DNA of 37,091 bases from an uncultured Prevotellaceae bacterium. GTDB lineage: Bacteria; Bacteroidota; Bacteroidia; Bacteroidales; Bacteroidaceae. This document shows positions 5,047 through 13,680 of the stretch, in pieces. Both the position numbers and the translations under genes were made by a program. Positions within the stretch are counted from its first letter, which is position 1. Every line of letters starts with the position of its first letter. Location of the stretch: the NCBI GenBank assembly GCA_945831805.1, contig CAMADY010000018.1, positions 1 to 37,091 of the forward strand, given 5' to 3'. The notes beneath the pieces are model-generated. The model was not told where the DNA came from and searched no databases. It saw nothing but the letters and a program-made list of their open reading frames with translations.

Positions 5047-7950
5047 ATGGTTACAGATACAGTAATATCCGCTTTGACGAATCTTTTTGCGCTGTTCTGT
5101 TCAAGGAGTAGTGCAGATGTAAAGCTGTCGTCTAAGATGCTGAGCGACTATCTTGGCAGGCATTTCGGAATCCGCAACAAGGATGAGTATCTTACATTGT
5201 TCCATGATTTGATAGACTTCTATGAGTCGGCTTCAGACATAAACATCGACGATATAGTAGAAGGTATCTGCACAGGACTGAAATCGGAGATACGCACGGA
5301 GGAAGGAGCAATGGTCTTCCTGCGACTGCTGGAGTTCTGTTCCAAGACTCCGGAGACGTTTGACACGGAGGATCCGATCTTCCGCCTTACGGCAAAGAGC
5401 CTCGGCGTGTCAAAGAAGCTGCGCCTGCAGTTTGAGAACTTCGTGCTCGACCGGGAGTCGTCAAATGTTAAGCTGTCGCACTTCGATGGCTTCAAGGCAG
5501 CGGTGAAGACGCTGTGGATAAAGGAGATGAACCTCATGCTCTTCTCCTACGACGGCACTGATGCCAGGAATGTACTGTTCAACGACGTGCCTGTTGTGAG
5601 AGGCATGTATCAGGCTTGGAACACCAGCGGTGTGCTGAAGAATACGCTCGGCAAGCCTGTCTATTACTCCATGGTGCTGGCGCAGTATCAGTCGGTGAGG
5701 AAGAACGGTCAGATAGTATTCTCCGGCAGGGACATTAACTTCTGCTTCCCGAACAGCAACAACGGCATCCACAACTTCTCCTTCGACATGAGGAACGGGG
5801 AGCTGATAGCCATCATGGGTGGCTCTGGTGCAGGCAAGACGACGCTCGTCTCAATCCTGAACGGCAATATAAAGCCGCAGAGTGGCAGCATCACCATCAA
5901 CGGACACTCCATAGAGGAGCCGGAGGCAAGGGCGCTGATAGGTTTCGTGCCGCAGGATGATCTGCTGATAGAGGAACTGACCGTATATCAGAACCTCTAC
6001 TACACTGCGAAGCTGTGTTTCGAGGGTGTATCGGAAGAAGAGATACATGAACGCGTGATGCGCACGCTGAAAGGCCTCGGACTGGAACAGGCGAAGGACC
6101 TTAAGGTCGGTTCTCCGTTAAAGAAATACATCTCCGGCGGTCAGCGCAAGAGACTTAACATAGCGTTAGAGCTGATACGCGAGCCGGCGGTGCTCTTCCT
6201 TGACGAACCTACATCCGGACTGTCATCGGCAGATACGGAGAAGGTGATACTCCTTTTGAAGGAGCAGACCTTCCACGGCAGGCTTGTGGTGACGAACATC
6301 CACCAACCATCGAGTGATGTATATAAGCTCTTTGACAGACTGTGGCTGCTCGACAGAGGAGGCTATCCGGTGTTCGACGGCAATCCGATAGAGGCTATAA
6401 CATACTTCAAGACCGCCGCCAACTATACCGATGCCGATGCGAGCACCTGTCCGGTCTGTGGTAACGTAACACCGGAGATTGTCCTTAATATAATAGAGGA
6501 GAAGGCACTTGACAGCAAGGGCCGCCTTACTGATGAGCGAAAGGTGCAGCCGGAGGTATGGCATAAGATGTACCTTGACGGTCGTGGGGAGATGGAAGCC
6601 CCGAAACCTACGGATATTCCTAAGACGAAGCAGAAGAAGCCTGACGCACTGAAGCAGTGGGCTATCTTCATCAAGCGCAGCATCATGACGAAGGTCACCA
6701 ATGCGCAGTATCTCGCAATAACGCTTCTCGAAGCTCCGCTGCTGGCATTCGTCTGTGCACTTCTCACACACTATACCCCAGCCGGTGAGGAATATTGCGT
6801 GATGAACAACAAGAACCTCGTGAGCTACCTCTTCATGGCTGTCATCGTAGCAACGTTCGTGGGCATGAGCGGTTCGGCGGAGGAGATAATAAAAGACCGT
6901 GCACTGCTGAAGCGCGAGAAGTTTCTGCAGCTCTCGTACCATAGTTATATATGGTCGAAGATAGTACTGATGGCGGGAGTGTCGCTGATACAGACACTGC
7001 TCTTCGTTCTTGTGGGCAACTTCGTGATGGGCATCTCCGGAATGTTCCTGCTATGGTGGGGCATACTGTTCGTGACAGCAGTGGTGGCGAACCTTACGGG
7101 ACTGGTGCTCTCGCAGTGCCTCTCTTCTGTGGTTTCGATATACATTTCGATACCGATATTGCTGATACCGCAGATATTGCTTTGCGGACTGGTGGTTGAT
7201 TTCCGGGATCTCACACCAGACAGCAAGACGGGCAATGTGCCGATGATAGGCAATGTGATACCATCACGCTGGGCATACGAAGCGCTTGCCGTAACGTCAT
7301 ATACTGACAACGAATACGAACAGGAGCTGTTCTACTATGACAGGCAGAAATACGAGACGCAATACTACCGTTTCGGCTTCATCGATAAACTGCAGAAGGC
7401 AGTAGAGACGATGGAGGAAGACCGTAAGGTAGGAAGGCAGGAGAATCCTAACCACCTGCAGCTGCTGAAGACTGAGATGCCAGCCCTTGCGGAAATCTGC
7501 GATATCCCGCAGTACAAAGGCAGCTATGACTACAAGTCGGTCCATGACTATCTTGAAAAAGCCGAGAATGCCATGCTGATGAAGGGCAACAAGGCCGCAC
7601 TCGATGCCGATGCCATCATGCGTAAGTTTGCCGGACAGTATGGCAAGGAAGAGCTGCAGCAGCTCAAGCGCAACAACTTCAACCTTCAGCTGGAGACGCA
7701 GCTGGCGGGTCATGGAGCGAAGGAACTCTGCGAGGTCGTTGATGGCAGCATAGTACCGAAGGCGGGATTCGTATATCTCACGCCTCGCACGAACTGCGGC
7801 AATGCTCCGTTCTACAGTTGCGAGAAGAGGGTAGGGAAGATGACGTTCACCACGCTGTGGTTCAATATGGCGATGATGATGTTCATGGCTGTCATCGTGA
7901 CTATCTGCCTGCTCAATGATTTGCCGGGCAGGTTCGTAAGGAAAGACTAA
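5047..7950 (+). CDS. Fused ABC transporter, ATPase plus permease (ABCG-like order)
   Basis: This 967-aa protein joins three parts. Residues 1 to ~210 form an N-terminal helical domain resembling the TerB-like modules of some membrane proteins. Residues ~215-430 are a nucleotide-binding domain with Walker A GGSGAGKTT (258-266), signature SGGQRKR (363-369), Walker B VLFLDEP (382-388) and a switch histidine in TNIHQPSS. From about 540 onward is an ABC-2 type permease. The ATPase-before-permease order is that of ABCG exporters. A CPVCG pair (Cys468, Cys471) lies in the linker. A soluble insert of roughly 190 residues sits before the last membrane helix and ends with two cysteines (TNCGNAPFYSCEK). 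Substrate unknown; export is inferred. Related ~1000-aa proteins occur in other Bacteroidetes. Confidence 0.85.
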   Translation: MVTDTVISALTNLFALFCSRSSADVKLSSKMLSDYLGRHFGIRNKDEYLTLFHDLIDFYESASDINIDDIVEGICTGLKSEIRTEEGAMVFLRLLEFCSKTPETFDTEDPIFRLTAKSLGVSKKLRLQFENFVLDRESSNVKLSHFDGFKAAVKTLWIKEMNLMLFSYDGTDARNVLFNDVPVVRGMYQAWNTSGVLKNTLGKPVYYSMVLAQYQSVRKNGQIVFSGRDINFCFPNSNNGIHNFSFDMRNGELIAIMGGSGAGKTTLVSILNGNIKPQSGSITINGHSIEEPEARALIGFVPQDDLLIEELTVYQNLYYTAKLCFEGVSEEEIHERVMRTLKGLGLEQAKDLKVGSPLKKYISGGQRKRLNIALELIREPAVLFLDEPTSGLSSADTEKVILLLKEQTFHGRLVVTNIHQPSSDVYKLFDRLWLLDRGGYPVFDGNPIEAITYFKTAANYTDADASTCPVCGNVTPEIVLNIIEEKALDSKGRLTDERKVQPEVWHKMYLDGRGEMEAPKPTDIPKTKQKKPDALKQWAIFIKRSIMTKVTNAQYLAITLLEAPLLAFVCALLTHYTPAGEEYCVMNNKNLVSYLFMAVIVATFVGMSGSAEEIIKDRALLKREKFLQLSYHSYIWSKIVLMAGVSLIQTLLFVLVGNFVMGISGMFLLWWGILFVTAVVANLTGLVLSQCLSSVVSIYISIPILLIPQILLCGLVVDFRDLTPDSKTGNVPMIGNVIPSRWAYEALAVTSYTDNEYEQELFYYDRQKYETQYYRFGFIDKLQKAVETMEEDRKVGRQENPNHLQLLKTEMPALAEICDIPQYKGSYDYKSVHDYLEKAENAMLMKGNKAALDADAIMRKFAGQYGKEELQQLKRNNFNLQLETQLAGHGAKELCEVVDGSIVPKAGFVYLTPRTNCGNAPFYSCEKRVGKMTFTTLWFNMAMMMFMAVIVTICLLNDLPGRFVRKD

Positions 7951-7995
7951 TTATAAAATATACATTATTAATTATAAAAACAAAAAAACTAAATT

Positions 7996-8787
7996 ATGAA
8001 GAAATTTTCGTTTATCGTAGCCGCCGCAGCAGCTCTCGTGTTCGCTTCTTGCGGTAACAAGACACAGCAGGTAGCAGAGTCAACAGACACAGTATCTTTC
8101 GAGCAGAGCCAGATCCAGGAGAAGATCATGGTAGAGCTCGACTCTATCGCTGACGAGTGGGGTAAGCTCGCTCCAGTAGAGGGTGTGTTCGCAAATGGTA
8201 AGATCGTGCTCTCTGAGGAAGAACTGAAGGCACAGCCTACATACCTCCTCGCTCCTAACGCAGCCGACGACCTCACACTCCTCTCTCAGAAGTATCGTGC
8301 TCTCGGTATGTTCACCGTTGACTACCAGGTAGCAAAGCTTTACAAGATGGATACCGAGGCTTACAAGGCAGCAATGGCAAAGATCGTTGCAGACATTAAT
8401 GATCCTGCTGCTGCATTCAAGGAGACAGACAACACTCCTGAGGCTATCAAGGCATACTATTTAGCTGAGAAGGAGAACGGCCGTATCAACCTCTTCTGGG
8501 AGCAGTCTGCAGCTATCGTTGTTGAGCAGCTCTACGTTATGTCTCAGAACGCAGAGAAGTTCTTCCCAGCATTCGACGACAAGTCTGCTTCAGACCTTAC
8601 ATACCACATTGCTCTCCTGAAGCTCTCTCTCGACGACCTCGCTACATACGACAACAATATCAAGGAGATCGTAGAGGTTCTCGCTCCACTGAACGAGCTC
8701 AACGCTATCTCTGTTGACCAGCTCAAGGAGCAGGTAGCTAAGATGAAGCCACAGATTGAGGCTGCACGTGCTGCACTCCTCAAGTAA
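7996..8787 (+). CDS. Abundant-looking lipoprotein of unknown function
   Basis: This is a 263-aa lipoprotein with signal MKKFSFIVAAAAALVFASC and a lipobox (FASC-G) whose Cys19 would be lipidated. The mature part is mostly helical and acidic, with no cysteine after the lipid site and no enzyme motif. Codon choice is strongly biased (CTC for Leu, GCT/GCA for Ala, ATC for Ile, AAG, GAG), like the nearby mdh gene and unlike the ABC transporter, suggesting high expression. The leader is A-rich (aaaaacaaaaaaactaaatt), a feature associated with efficient translation in Bacteroidetes. No TAnnTTTG promoter is visible in the 45-bp spacer, so it may be read through from the ABC gene or use an unusual promoter. 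Function unknown. Confidence 0.75.
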   Translation: MKKFSFIVAAAAALVFASCGNKTQQVAESTDTVSFEQSQIQEKIMVELDSIADEWGKLAPVEGVFANGKIVLSEEELKAQPTYLLAPNAADDLTLLSQKYRALGMFTVDYQVAKLYKMDTEAYKAAMAKIVADINDPAAAFKETDNTPEAIKAYYLAEKENGRINLFWEQSAAIVVEQLYVMSQNAEKFFPAFDDKSASDLTYHIALLKLSLDDLATYDNNIKEIVEVLAPLNELNAISVDQLKEQVAKMKPQIEAARAALLK

Positions 8788-8798
8788 TACTTTTTCTT

Positions 8799-8933
8799 AG
8801 GTAATAGAAATTAGGAAAAAGGTAATAGGTAATAGGGGAATAGTTTTTCTGGTGACATTGATTCGCTAAAAGAACTGTTCTCCTATTTTCTTTTCCCTAT
8901 TCCCTAATACCTACTACCCATCACCTATCACCC
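8799..8933. repeat. 7-bp-period array pair forming an inverted repeat
   Basis: The left arm has units such as GGTAATA, GGTAATA, GGGGAATA from 8821. The right arm has CCCTATT, CCCTAATA, CCTACTA, CCCATCA, CCTATCA at 8895-8930. The arms are near-complementary (8821-8843 against 8897-8918) across a 53-bp loop. The G-bearing arm follows the lipoprotein stop and the C-bearing arm lies toward mdh. Apart from this and the mdh promoter I see nothing in 8788-9075. Confidence 0.75.
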
Positions 8934-9026
8934 AATTTTGTAACATGGACTTTGCACATTATTCCTTTTTTAAGGTTAACACAGTAAAGAAATGCTAAAT
9001 TATTTTCTTTTATGGAGTTTTTTTTG

Positions 9027-9034
9027 TAATTTTG
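9027..9034 (+). promoter_or_regulatory. -7 promoter box of mdh
   Basis: TAATTTTG matches TAnnTTTG, preceded by a T-rich stretch without a clear TTTG at -33. The leader would be about 36 nt and A-rich just before the ATG at 9076. Confidence 0.6.
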
Positions 9035-9075
9035 CAGTCAGATAACAAATAATCAATTAAGAAAATAATAAAACT

Positions 9076-10068
9076 ATGGCATTTTTAACAAACGAAAAGC
9101 TTACCATCGTAGGTGCTGGTGGTATGATTGGTTCTAACATGGTTCAGTCAGTACTGATGCTTGGTCTTACTCCAAACATCTGCCTTTACGATATCTTTGA
9201 GCCAGGTGTTCACGGTGTAGCAGACGAGATGGCTCACTGCGCATTCCCAGGTGCAAACATCACATGGACAACAGATCCAAAGGAGGCTTTTACTGATGCT
9301 AAGTATATCATCTCTTCTGGTGGCGCTCCACGTAAGGAGGGTATGACACGTGAGGATCTCCTCAAGGGTAACTGTCAGATTGCAGCACAGTTCGGTGACT
9401 ATATCAAGGAGTTCTGTCCAGACGTAAAGCACGTTGTAGTTATCTTCAACCCTGCTGACGTTACAGCTCTCACTGCCCTCATCCACTCTGGTCTGAAGCC
9501 AAACCAGATGACATCTCTCGCTGCTCTCGACTCTACACGTCTCCAGCAGCAGCTCGCTCAGGAGTTCGGCGTACAGCAGGATAAGGTTACAAACGCTTAT
9601 ACATACGGTGGTCATGGTGAGCAGATGGCAGTATTCGCATCTAAGGCTCTCATCGACGGCAAGCCTCTCGCAGACATGATGCCTTCAGAGGAGCGTTGGG
9701 CTGAGATCAAGCATGCAACAATCCAGGGTGGTTCAAACATCATCAAGCTCCGTGGCCGTTCTTCTTTCCAGAGCCCTGCATACCAGGCTGTAAAGATGAT
9801 CGAGGGCGCTATGGGCGGTGAGAAGTTCACATGGCCTGCTGGCTGCTACGTTAACTGCGACAAGTGCGGCATGAAGAACGTTATGATGGCTATGCCTTCT
9901 GTTATCGACGCTACAGGTGTTCACTTCACTGCTCCTGAGGGAACAGAGGAGGAGATGGCAGCTCTCAAGCAGTCTTACGCTCACCTTCAGAAGATGGTTG
10001 CAGAGATCGTTTCTCTCGGCATCATCCCAGAGGTAGAGAAGTGGGGCGAGATGAATCCAAACCTCTAA
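9076..10068 (+). CDS. mdh: Malate dehydrogenase (NAD-dependent)
   Basis: This 330-aa enzyme belongs to the lactate/malate dehydrogenase superfamily in the form found in Bacteroides and Prevotella. It interconverts malate and oxaloacetate, which in these organisms feeds the fumarate-succinate branch of fermentation. The N-terminal NAD fold has GAGGMIG (13-19). ASGG-like SSGGAPRKEGMTREDLL gives the mobile loop with the substrate-binding Arg, LDSTRLQQQL carries the second Arg, and YGGHGEQM carries the catalytic His. A cysteine-rich patch (YVNCDKCGM) occurs near residue 260. Codon use is highly biased, consistent with abundant expression. The gene has its own promoter and a strong terminator, so it is probably monocistronic. 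Confidence 0.9.
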   Translation: MAFLTNEKLTIVGAGGMIGSNMVQSVLMLGLTPNICLYDIFEPGVHGVADEMAHCAFPGANITWTTDPKEAFTDAKYIISSGGAPRKEGMTREDLLKGNCQIAAQFGDYIKEFCPDVKHVVVIFNPADVTALTALIHSGLKPNQMTSLAALDSTRLQQQLAQEFGVQQDKVTNAYTYGGHGEQMAVFASKALIDGKPLADMMPSEERWAEIKHATIQGGSNIIKLRGRSSFQSPAYQAVKMIEGAMGGEKFTWPAGCYVNCDKCGMKNVMMAMPSVIDATGVHFTAPEGTEEEMAALKQSYAHLQKMVAEIVSLGIIPEVEKWGEMNPNL

Positions 10069-10097
10069 GAATGTTTTTTAATACATATCTGATATTG

Positions 10098-10128
10098 ATC
10101 CGCATCGTGAAAACGGTGCGGATTTTTT
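10098..10128 (+). terminator. Rho-independent terminator of mdh
   Basis: ATCCGCATCG (10098-10107) pairs with CGGTGCGGAT (10114-10123), with one G-T wobble and a 6-base loop. A T run continues through 10128. Confidence 0.9.
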
Positions 10129-10170
10129 GTATCAATGAAGAACAATATATGTTAAATAGTATGTTTTTTC

Positions 10171-10201
10171 TTGGCGGGAAAAGATATAATTCGTACTTTT
10201 G
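10171..10201 (+). promoter_or_regulatory. Promoter of the 10246 gene
   Basis: TTG (10171-10173), 20 bp, then TACTTTTG (10194-10201) fits the Bacteroidetes consensus. Predicted leader about 39 nt. Confidence 0.65.
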
Positions 10202-10245
10202 TCGCAAGATAAAATCTTTCATTTACATAAAAAGAAACTACAGGT

Positions 10246-11286
10246 ATGAAGAATAGAATTATAATCCTTTCCGTGATGTTGCTTACAACGCTTGGCGTGA
10301 TGGCACAGAAGACTATCTACGGCGTTGTCACCAACGAGAAAGGTGAGCCGATGCCTTTTGCCTCTCTGTTTATTGAGGACATGAAGAAAGGTGTCATAGC
10401 AGATTCCGAAGGCAGGTACTCCGTGTTGCAGGTGCCGGATGGTAAGCATACGGTGCGTGCTTCGTTCATAGGCTATGAAACGGTTAATACAGAGGTGGAT
10501 ATGCAGGGTAGGGACGTTGTGGCAAACTTCAAACTGAAGGAAGAGACGGTGTCACTTGAGGAACTTTTCATACTCCCGAAAGGTATGGACTTCCCTACGT
10601 ATATCATGAGGCAGGTGGAGAAGAACATCAAACCGTTGAAGAAACGTGTCTCCAGCTACGACTGCTCCACCACCGCTACACTGACGAAGCATATCAACCT
10701 CAGCGAGTTGAAGAAACGTCGTACCATAAGGTTCGCGCTCATGATGTTGTCGTGGGCAAAAATCTTTGATATCATGGTGAAGTACCCGGACTTTAGCGTG
10801 CAGATGCAGGAGAATGTGCAGTTCCGCAACGGTAGCATGAAGTCCTCCAAACTGAAGGTCCTGAAGACAACGCCGAAGCTTACCGACCGTGAACTGGAGT
10901 CAGTGATGAAGAAGGACTGGTTCCTTGATAAGAATCCATACGATGGCTTCTATGACATCGTTCAGAAAAAGATCAAGGAGCTGAAGTCAAAGAAGAGCAA
11001 GTATAAGCTGAAGTACTGTGGCAGCTATGAGGAGAACGGCAAGAACATACTCATCGTGGAATATGGCAGGACGCATATCGAGGTTGTCGATGGCCTGTGG
11101 CAGATACGCCGTATGCGTTACAAGAGCGGCAGCCGCACCATCTCCTTCGAGTTCCATCCCCTCGTGCCAGGTGTCTATCTCCCTACCTCCGGCTATGCCG
11201 AGTACATCATCGACTATGAGGGCTATCCGAAGGGCAAGGTCAACATGGCTATGGGACTAGCCTACCGTAATGTAAAGAAGAGGTAG
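10246..11286 (+). CDS. Secreted carboxypeptidase-regulatory-like domain protein
   Basis: This is a 346-aa exported protein. Residues 1-20 are a signal peptide ending GVMA before QKTIYG. Residues 22-105 form a CarboxypepD_reg-like beta-sandwich (YGVVTNEKGEPMPFASLFIE, then DSEGRYSVLQVPDGKHTVRASFIGYE), the module found at the N-terminus of TonB-dependent transporters and DUF5686 proteins. The remaining ~240 residues form an unrecognised mixed domain rich in lysine, ending YPKGKVNMAMGLAYRNVKKR. It is far shorter than DUF5686 outer-membrane proteins (about 800 aa), so it is not a complete member of that family. Location is probably periplasm or outer-membrane surface. Substrate or partner unknown. 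Confidence 0.75.
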   Translation: MKNRIIILSVMLLTTLGVMAQKTIYGVVTNEKGEPMPFASLFIEDMKKGVIADSEGRYSVLQVPDGKHTVRASFIGYETVNTEVDMQGRDVVANFKLKEETVSLEELFILPKGMDFPTYIMRQVEKNIKPLKKRVSSYDCSTTATLTKHINLSELKKRRTIRFALMMLSWAKIFDIMVKYPDFSVQMQENVQFRNGSMKSSKLKVLKTTPKLTDRELESVMKKDWFLDKNPYDGFYDIVQKKIKELKSKKSKYKLKYCGSYEENGKNILIVEYGRTHIEVVDGLWQIRRMRYKSGSRTISFEFHPLVPGVYLPTSGYAEYIIDYEGYPKGKVNMAMGLAYRNVKKR

Positions 11287-11298
11287 AGTTTCCGTGGG

Positions 11299-13500
11299 CT
11301 ACTTGTTGCGTGAAAACTTTAGAAGTTTGTCGAACAGTCTGAGTTTCTTGGACTTGGTGGTGTCGGAGGCTTCGTTTGCTTCCTTTTCTTTACGCTTAGC
11401 TTCCTTCTCCATTCGCTTAGCTTCCTTCTCCTGACGCTTCGCCTCTTTTGCTTTTAGCTTGGCTTCACGCTTTGCCTCCTTCTCTTTGTCCTTGGTAGTT
11501 TCCTCTGCCTCCGTCTTGATGTGCTTCTTCAGGCGTGGCTTATAGTAGTATGATATGCCGTCGGCGGTCTGCGAGTAACTGAAATCCACAATGACGTCGA
11601 TGGCACCTTGCCTTGAGAGCAGTGTACCTGTTGCGGTACGTCCATCGCTCTTGCCTTCTGCGGTGATGTTCTTGAAACTAAGTATCTTGAACTTCGAGTT
11701 GAGAATGTTTGCCTTCAGCCATCCAATAGGCAGTTTTCCGCCATGCTTGCTGACTTTCTTCTTGGAGGTGTTGATGCCGTAGTCCACGTTCATCGTTACA
11801 GGACCGAGGCCTTTTATATCCATTACATTTCCCAATTCGAAGTCTTTCGTGTTCATGTTGCCCGTCAGCATCTTCTTGTTGCCGTCGATGCCGAACCCGA
11901 AGTTGATGTCGCCGAAGTTGGTGTATATGGAACCTCCGATGGTTACGTACTTGTAGAAGACGCCCACGCGACCGCTGAACTGCACGTCGCCGAGCTTCCT
12001 CATCTGTTCCTCCATCTTCAGGTTCACCTTCTTTCTGAAGTGTCCCACAATCTGCTCCTTGATGCCTGATTGCGCACTCATCTTTATATTATAGAAATGG
12101 AGTGTCAGGAGTTTCTTCTTTGCAACGTCGCAGAGGTCACCCACGGCAGTAATGCGAAGCTTGCTGTCATCGGTAAATACGCGTATGTCGTCGAAAACAA
12201 TCTTGTCGAGATTGCCATATACGGTGGTCCTCAGGTTCAGTGGCGTCGTAAAGTTGCTCAGTATCGGTGCAAAAGGTTTTGCAATGTCCTGGAGACACGT
12301 CTTTGCCTTGACCATGCAGGGGTTCAACGTGAAGCCTGCCGGCGTCGTATCCGTCTTCTTCTGGAGTATGACGGAAGCAGTGTTTATCTGTAGAACGGTC
12401 TTCGGGAGGTTTATCTTCAAGCCCATAATGTTAATGCGCTCCTTGGTCTTCCTGATGTCGCAGACGAGGTTCTCGATGATAAGTCCGCTGCCTTTGTCCG
12501 TAGCAGCCATCTTGTTGACTCTTAAATGCATACTATCCCTGAAGGCATAGTGCATCGTAGCGTCCATGTCGATGTACGCATCGAAATGTCCCGGGTCGAA
12601 GAATCCCCTCTTCGGCCTGTTGAAATTCTTTCGTGGCTTGCCGTTGTCTGTTATGACGTGCAACCCCTTTATATTAAAGAAAGCCGGATGGCTGAAGTCG
12701 AAGTTACCGCGTTGCTGCTGCATCGTCATTCTTCCAAGGTTCAGCTTCGTTCCACCGTATGCTATCTTCATGTCGTTCATGCTGGCAATGACGTTGCGAT
12801 TCATGATCGTGCGGTATGTCGTGCCATCGATGTCGAGCGTTATGCCGGAGTTCAACTCCTTGCATTTCAGGTGCTTCAGTTCTGTCGTTATCGTCTTTTC
12901 TTCCAATAGGTTACCCTTGACGTAAACAGAAAAATCCTTTACCGCGATGTGTGCAGGGTCAAGCTTGCCCTTTGGGAGCCTTGACATAGACAACACGTCG
13001 TAGTGGAAGTCAGTGCTGTGTATGTCGAGGTGGGTGAGGCTCACGTTGAGGTTCAGCTTGCCTTTCTTCTTCATCTCGTGCTGCTTCTTTGGCGATTTCT
13101 TCTTCAGCGCATCTATGAGGAATTGAATGTTCAGCGGACTCTTTGGCTGGTCACGGTATAGCTTTGCCCTTACGCCATAGAGGTTCAGGAAGCGTATGTT
13201 CACGTCCTTCTGAAGAAGTGGCAGCAATGCGATACCCGCCTGCAACGTGTCAATCTGCAGCATTGCAGTGTCTCTCTTGTCGTTGATGCTTACCCCGTAT
13301 AGGGCAACGCCTCCGTGCTTGAAATCCACGGCAATGTTCTTTGCCGTCACCTTTGTCTGCAAGGTCTCTGCAAGCATTCTCAGACTACTCTGGTACAGCA
13401 TCTCCTGCACATCATCTCTGGTTAACGCATAAAGGGCGCCACCAAAAATGATGAGCAGAGCCACAAGGAAACCAGATATCCATTTGAATAAACGAATCAT
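11299..13500 (-). CDS. AsmA-like inner-membrane-anchored protein
   Basis: This is a 733-aa protein from the start chosen here. One N-terminal membrane helix (MIRLFKWISGFLVALLIIFG) is followed by a long beta-rich region of AsmA/TamB character (YALTRDDVQEMLYQSSLRML, LETLQTKVTAKNIAVDF-like opening, repeated strand pairs). AsmA-like proteins are bridge-like proteins implicated in lipid transport or outer-membrane assembly. The last ~60 residues are a charged tail of heptad-like units (KEAKRQE, KEAKRME, KEAKRKE) that is probably helical. An ATG 13 codons upstream (13539) lies in the -33 box of the promoter, which supports 13500 as the start. The gene converges with the secreted protein at 10246, with only 12 bp between stops. 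Function is inferred from fold character only. Confidence 0.75.
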   Translation of the reverse strand: MIRLFKWISGFLVALLIIFGGALYALTRDDVQEMLYQSSLRMLAETLQTKVTAKNIAVDFKHGGVALYGVSINDKRDTAMLQIDTLQAGIALLPLLQKDVNIRFLNLYGVRAKLYRDQPKSPLNIQFLIDALKKKSPKKQHEMKKKGKLNLNVSLTHLDIHSTDFHYDVLSMSRLPKGKLDPAHIAVKDFSVYVKGNLLEEKTITTELKHLKCKELNSGITLDIDGTTYRTIMNRNVIASMNDMKIAYGGTKLNLGRMTMQQQRGNFDFSHPAFFNIKGLHVITDNGKPRKNFNRPKRGFFDPGHFDAYIDMDATMHYAFRDSMHLRVNKMAATDKGSGLIIENLVCDIRKTKERINIMGLKINLPKTVLQINTASVILQKKTDTTPAGFTLNPCMVKAKTCLQDIAKPFAPILSNFTTPLNLRTTVYGNLDKIVFDDIRVFTDDSKLRITAVGDLCDVAKKKLLTLHFYNIKMSAQSGIKEQIVGHFRKKVNLKMEEQMRKLGDVQFSGRVGVFYKYVTIGGSIYTNFGDINFGFGIDGNKKMLTGNMNTKDFELGNVMDIKGLGPVTMNVDYGINTSKKKVSKHGGKLPIGWLKANILNSKFKILSFKNITAEGKSDGRTATGTLLSRQGAIDVIVDFSYSQTADGISYYYKPRLKKHIKTEAEETTKDKEKEAKREAKLKAKEAKRQEKEAKRMEKEAKRKEKEANEASDTTKSKKLRLFDKLLKFSRNK

Positions 13501-13509
13501 AATTGAATG

Positions 13510-13540
13510 CAAAGTTAATAAAAAATGTTTGTAAAACAAA
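13510..13540 (-). promoter_or_regulatory. Promoter of the AsmA-like gene
   Basis: The minus strand has TTTG (13537-13540), 19 bp, then TAACTTTG (13510-13517). The predicted transcription start is near 13504, leaving a leader of only about 4 nt before the ATG at 13500. Confidence 0.7.
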
Positions 13541-13598
13541 CAAATGTCACGTCTTTTGTCGCTCCTTTGTTATAAAAATCAAAAAACTAAAGCAATAA

Positions 13599-13630
13599 TT
13601 TTGTGGAATGAGAAATTTGTTGTAATTTTG
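13599..13630 (+). promoter_or_regulatory. Promoter of the rsfS-ftsH-cdsA run
   Basis: TTTTG (13599-13603), 19 bp, then TAATTTTG (13623-13630) is a close consensus match. Predicted leader to the rsfS ATG at 13681 is about 45 nt. A second, divergent promoter for the AsmA-like gene lies about 60 bp to the left. Confidence 0.7.
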
Positions 13631-13680
13631 TAACGAAATTGTGGAGTGGCGAAATTACGCACTTCCCTAAAAATGAATTT

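Noticed and set aside
8544..8783. Antisense frame in the lipoprotein gene
   Set aside because: It is Ser/Arg-rich shadow coding opposite a strongly codon-biased gene, without any start-site signal.
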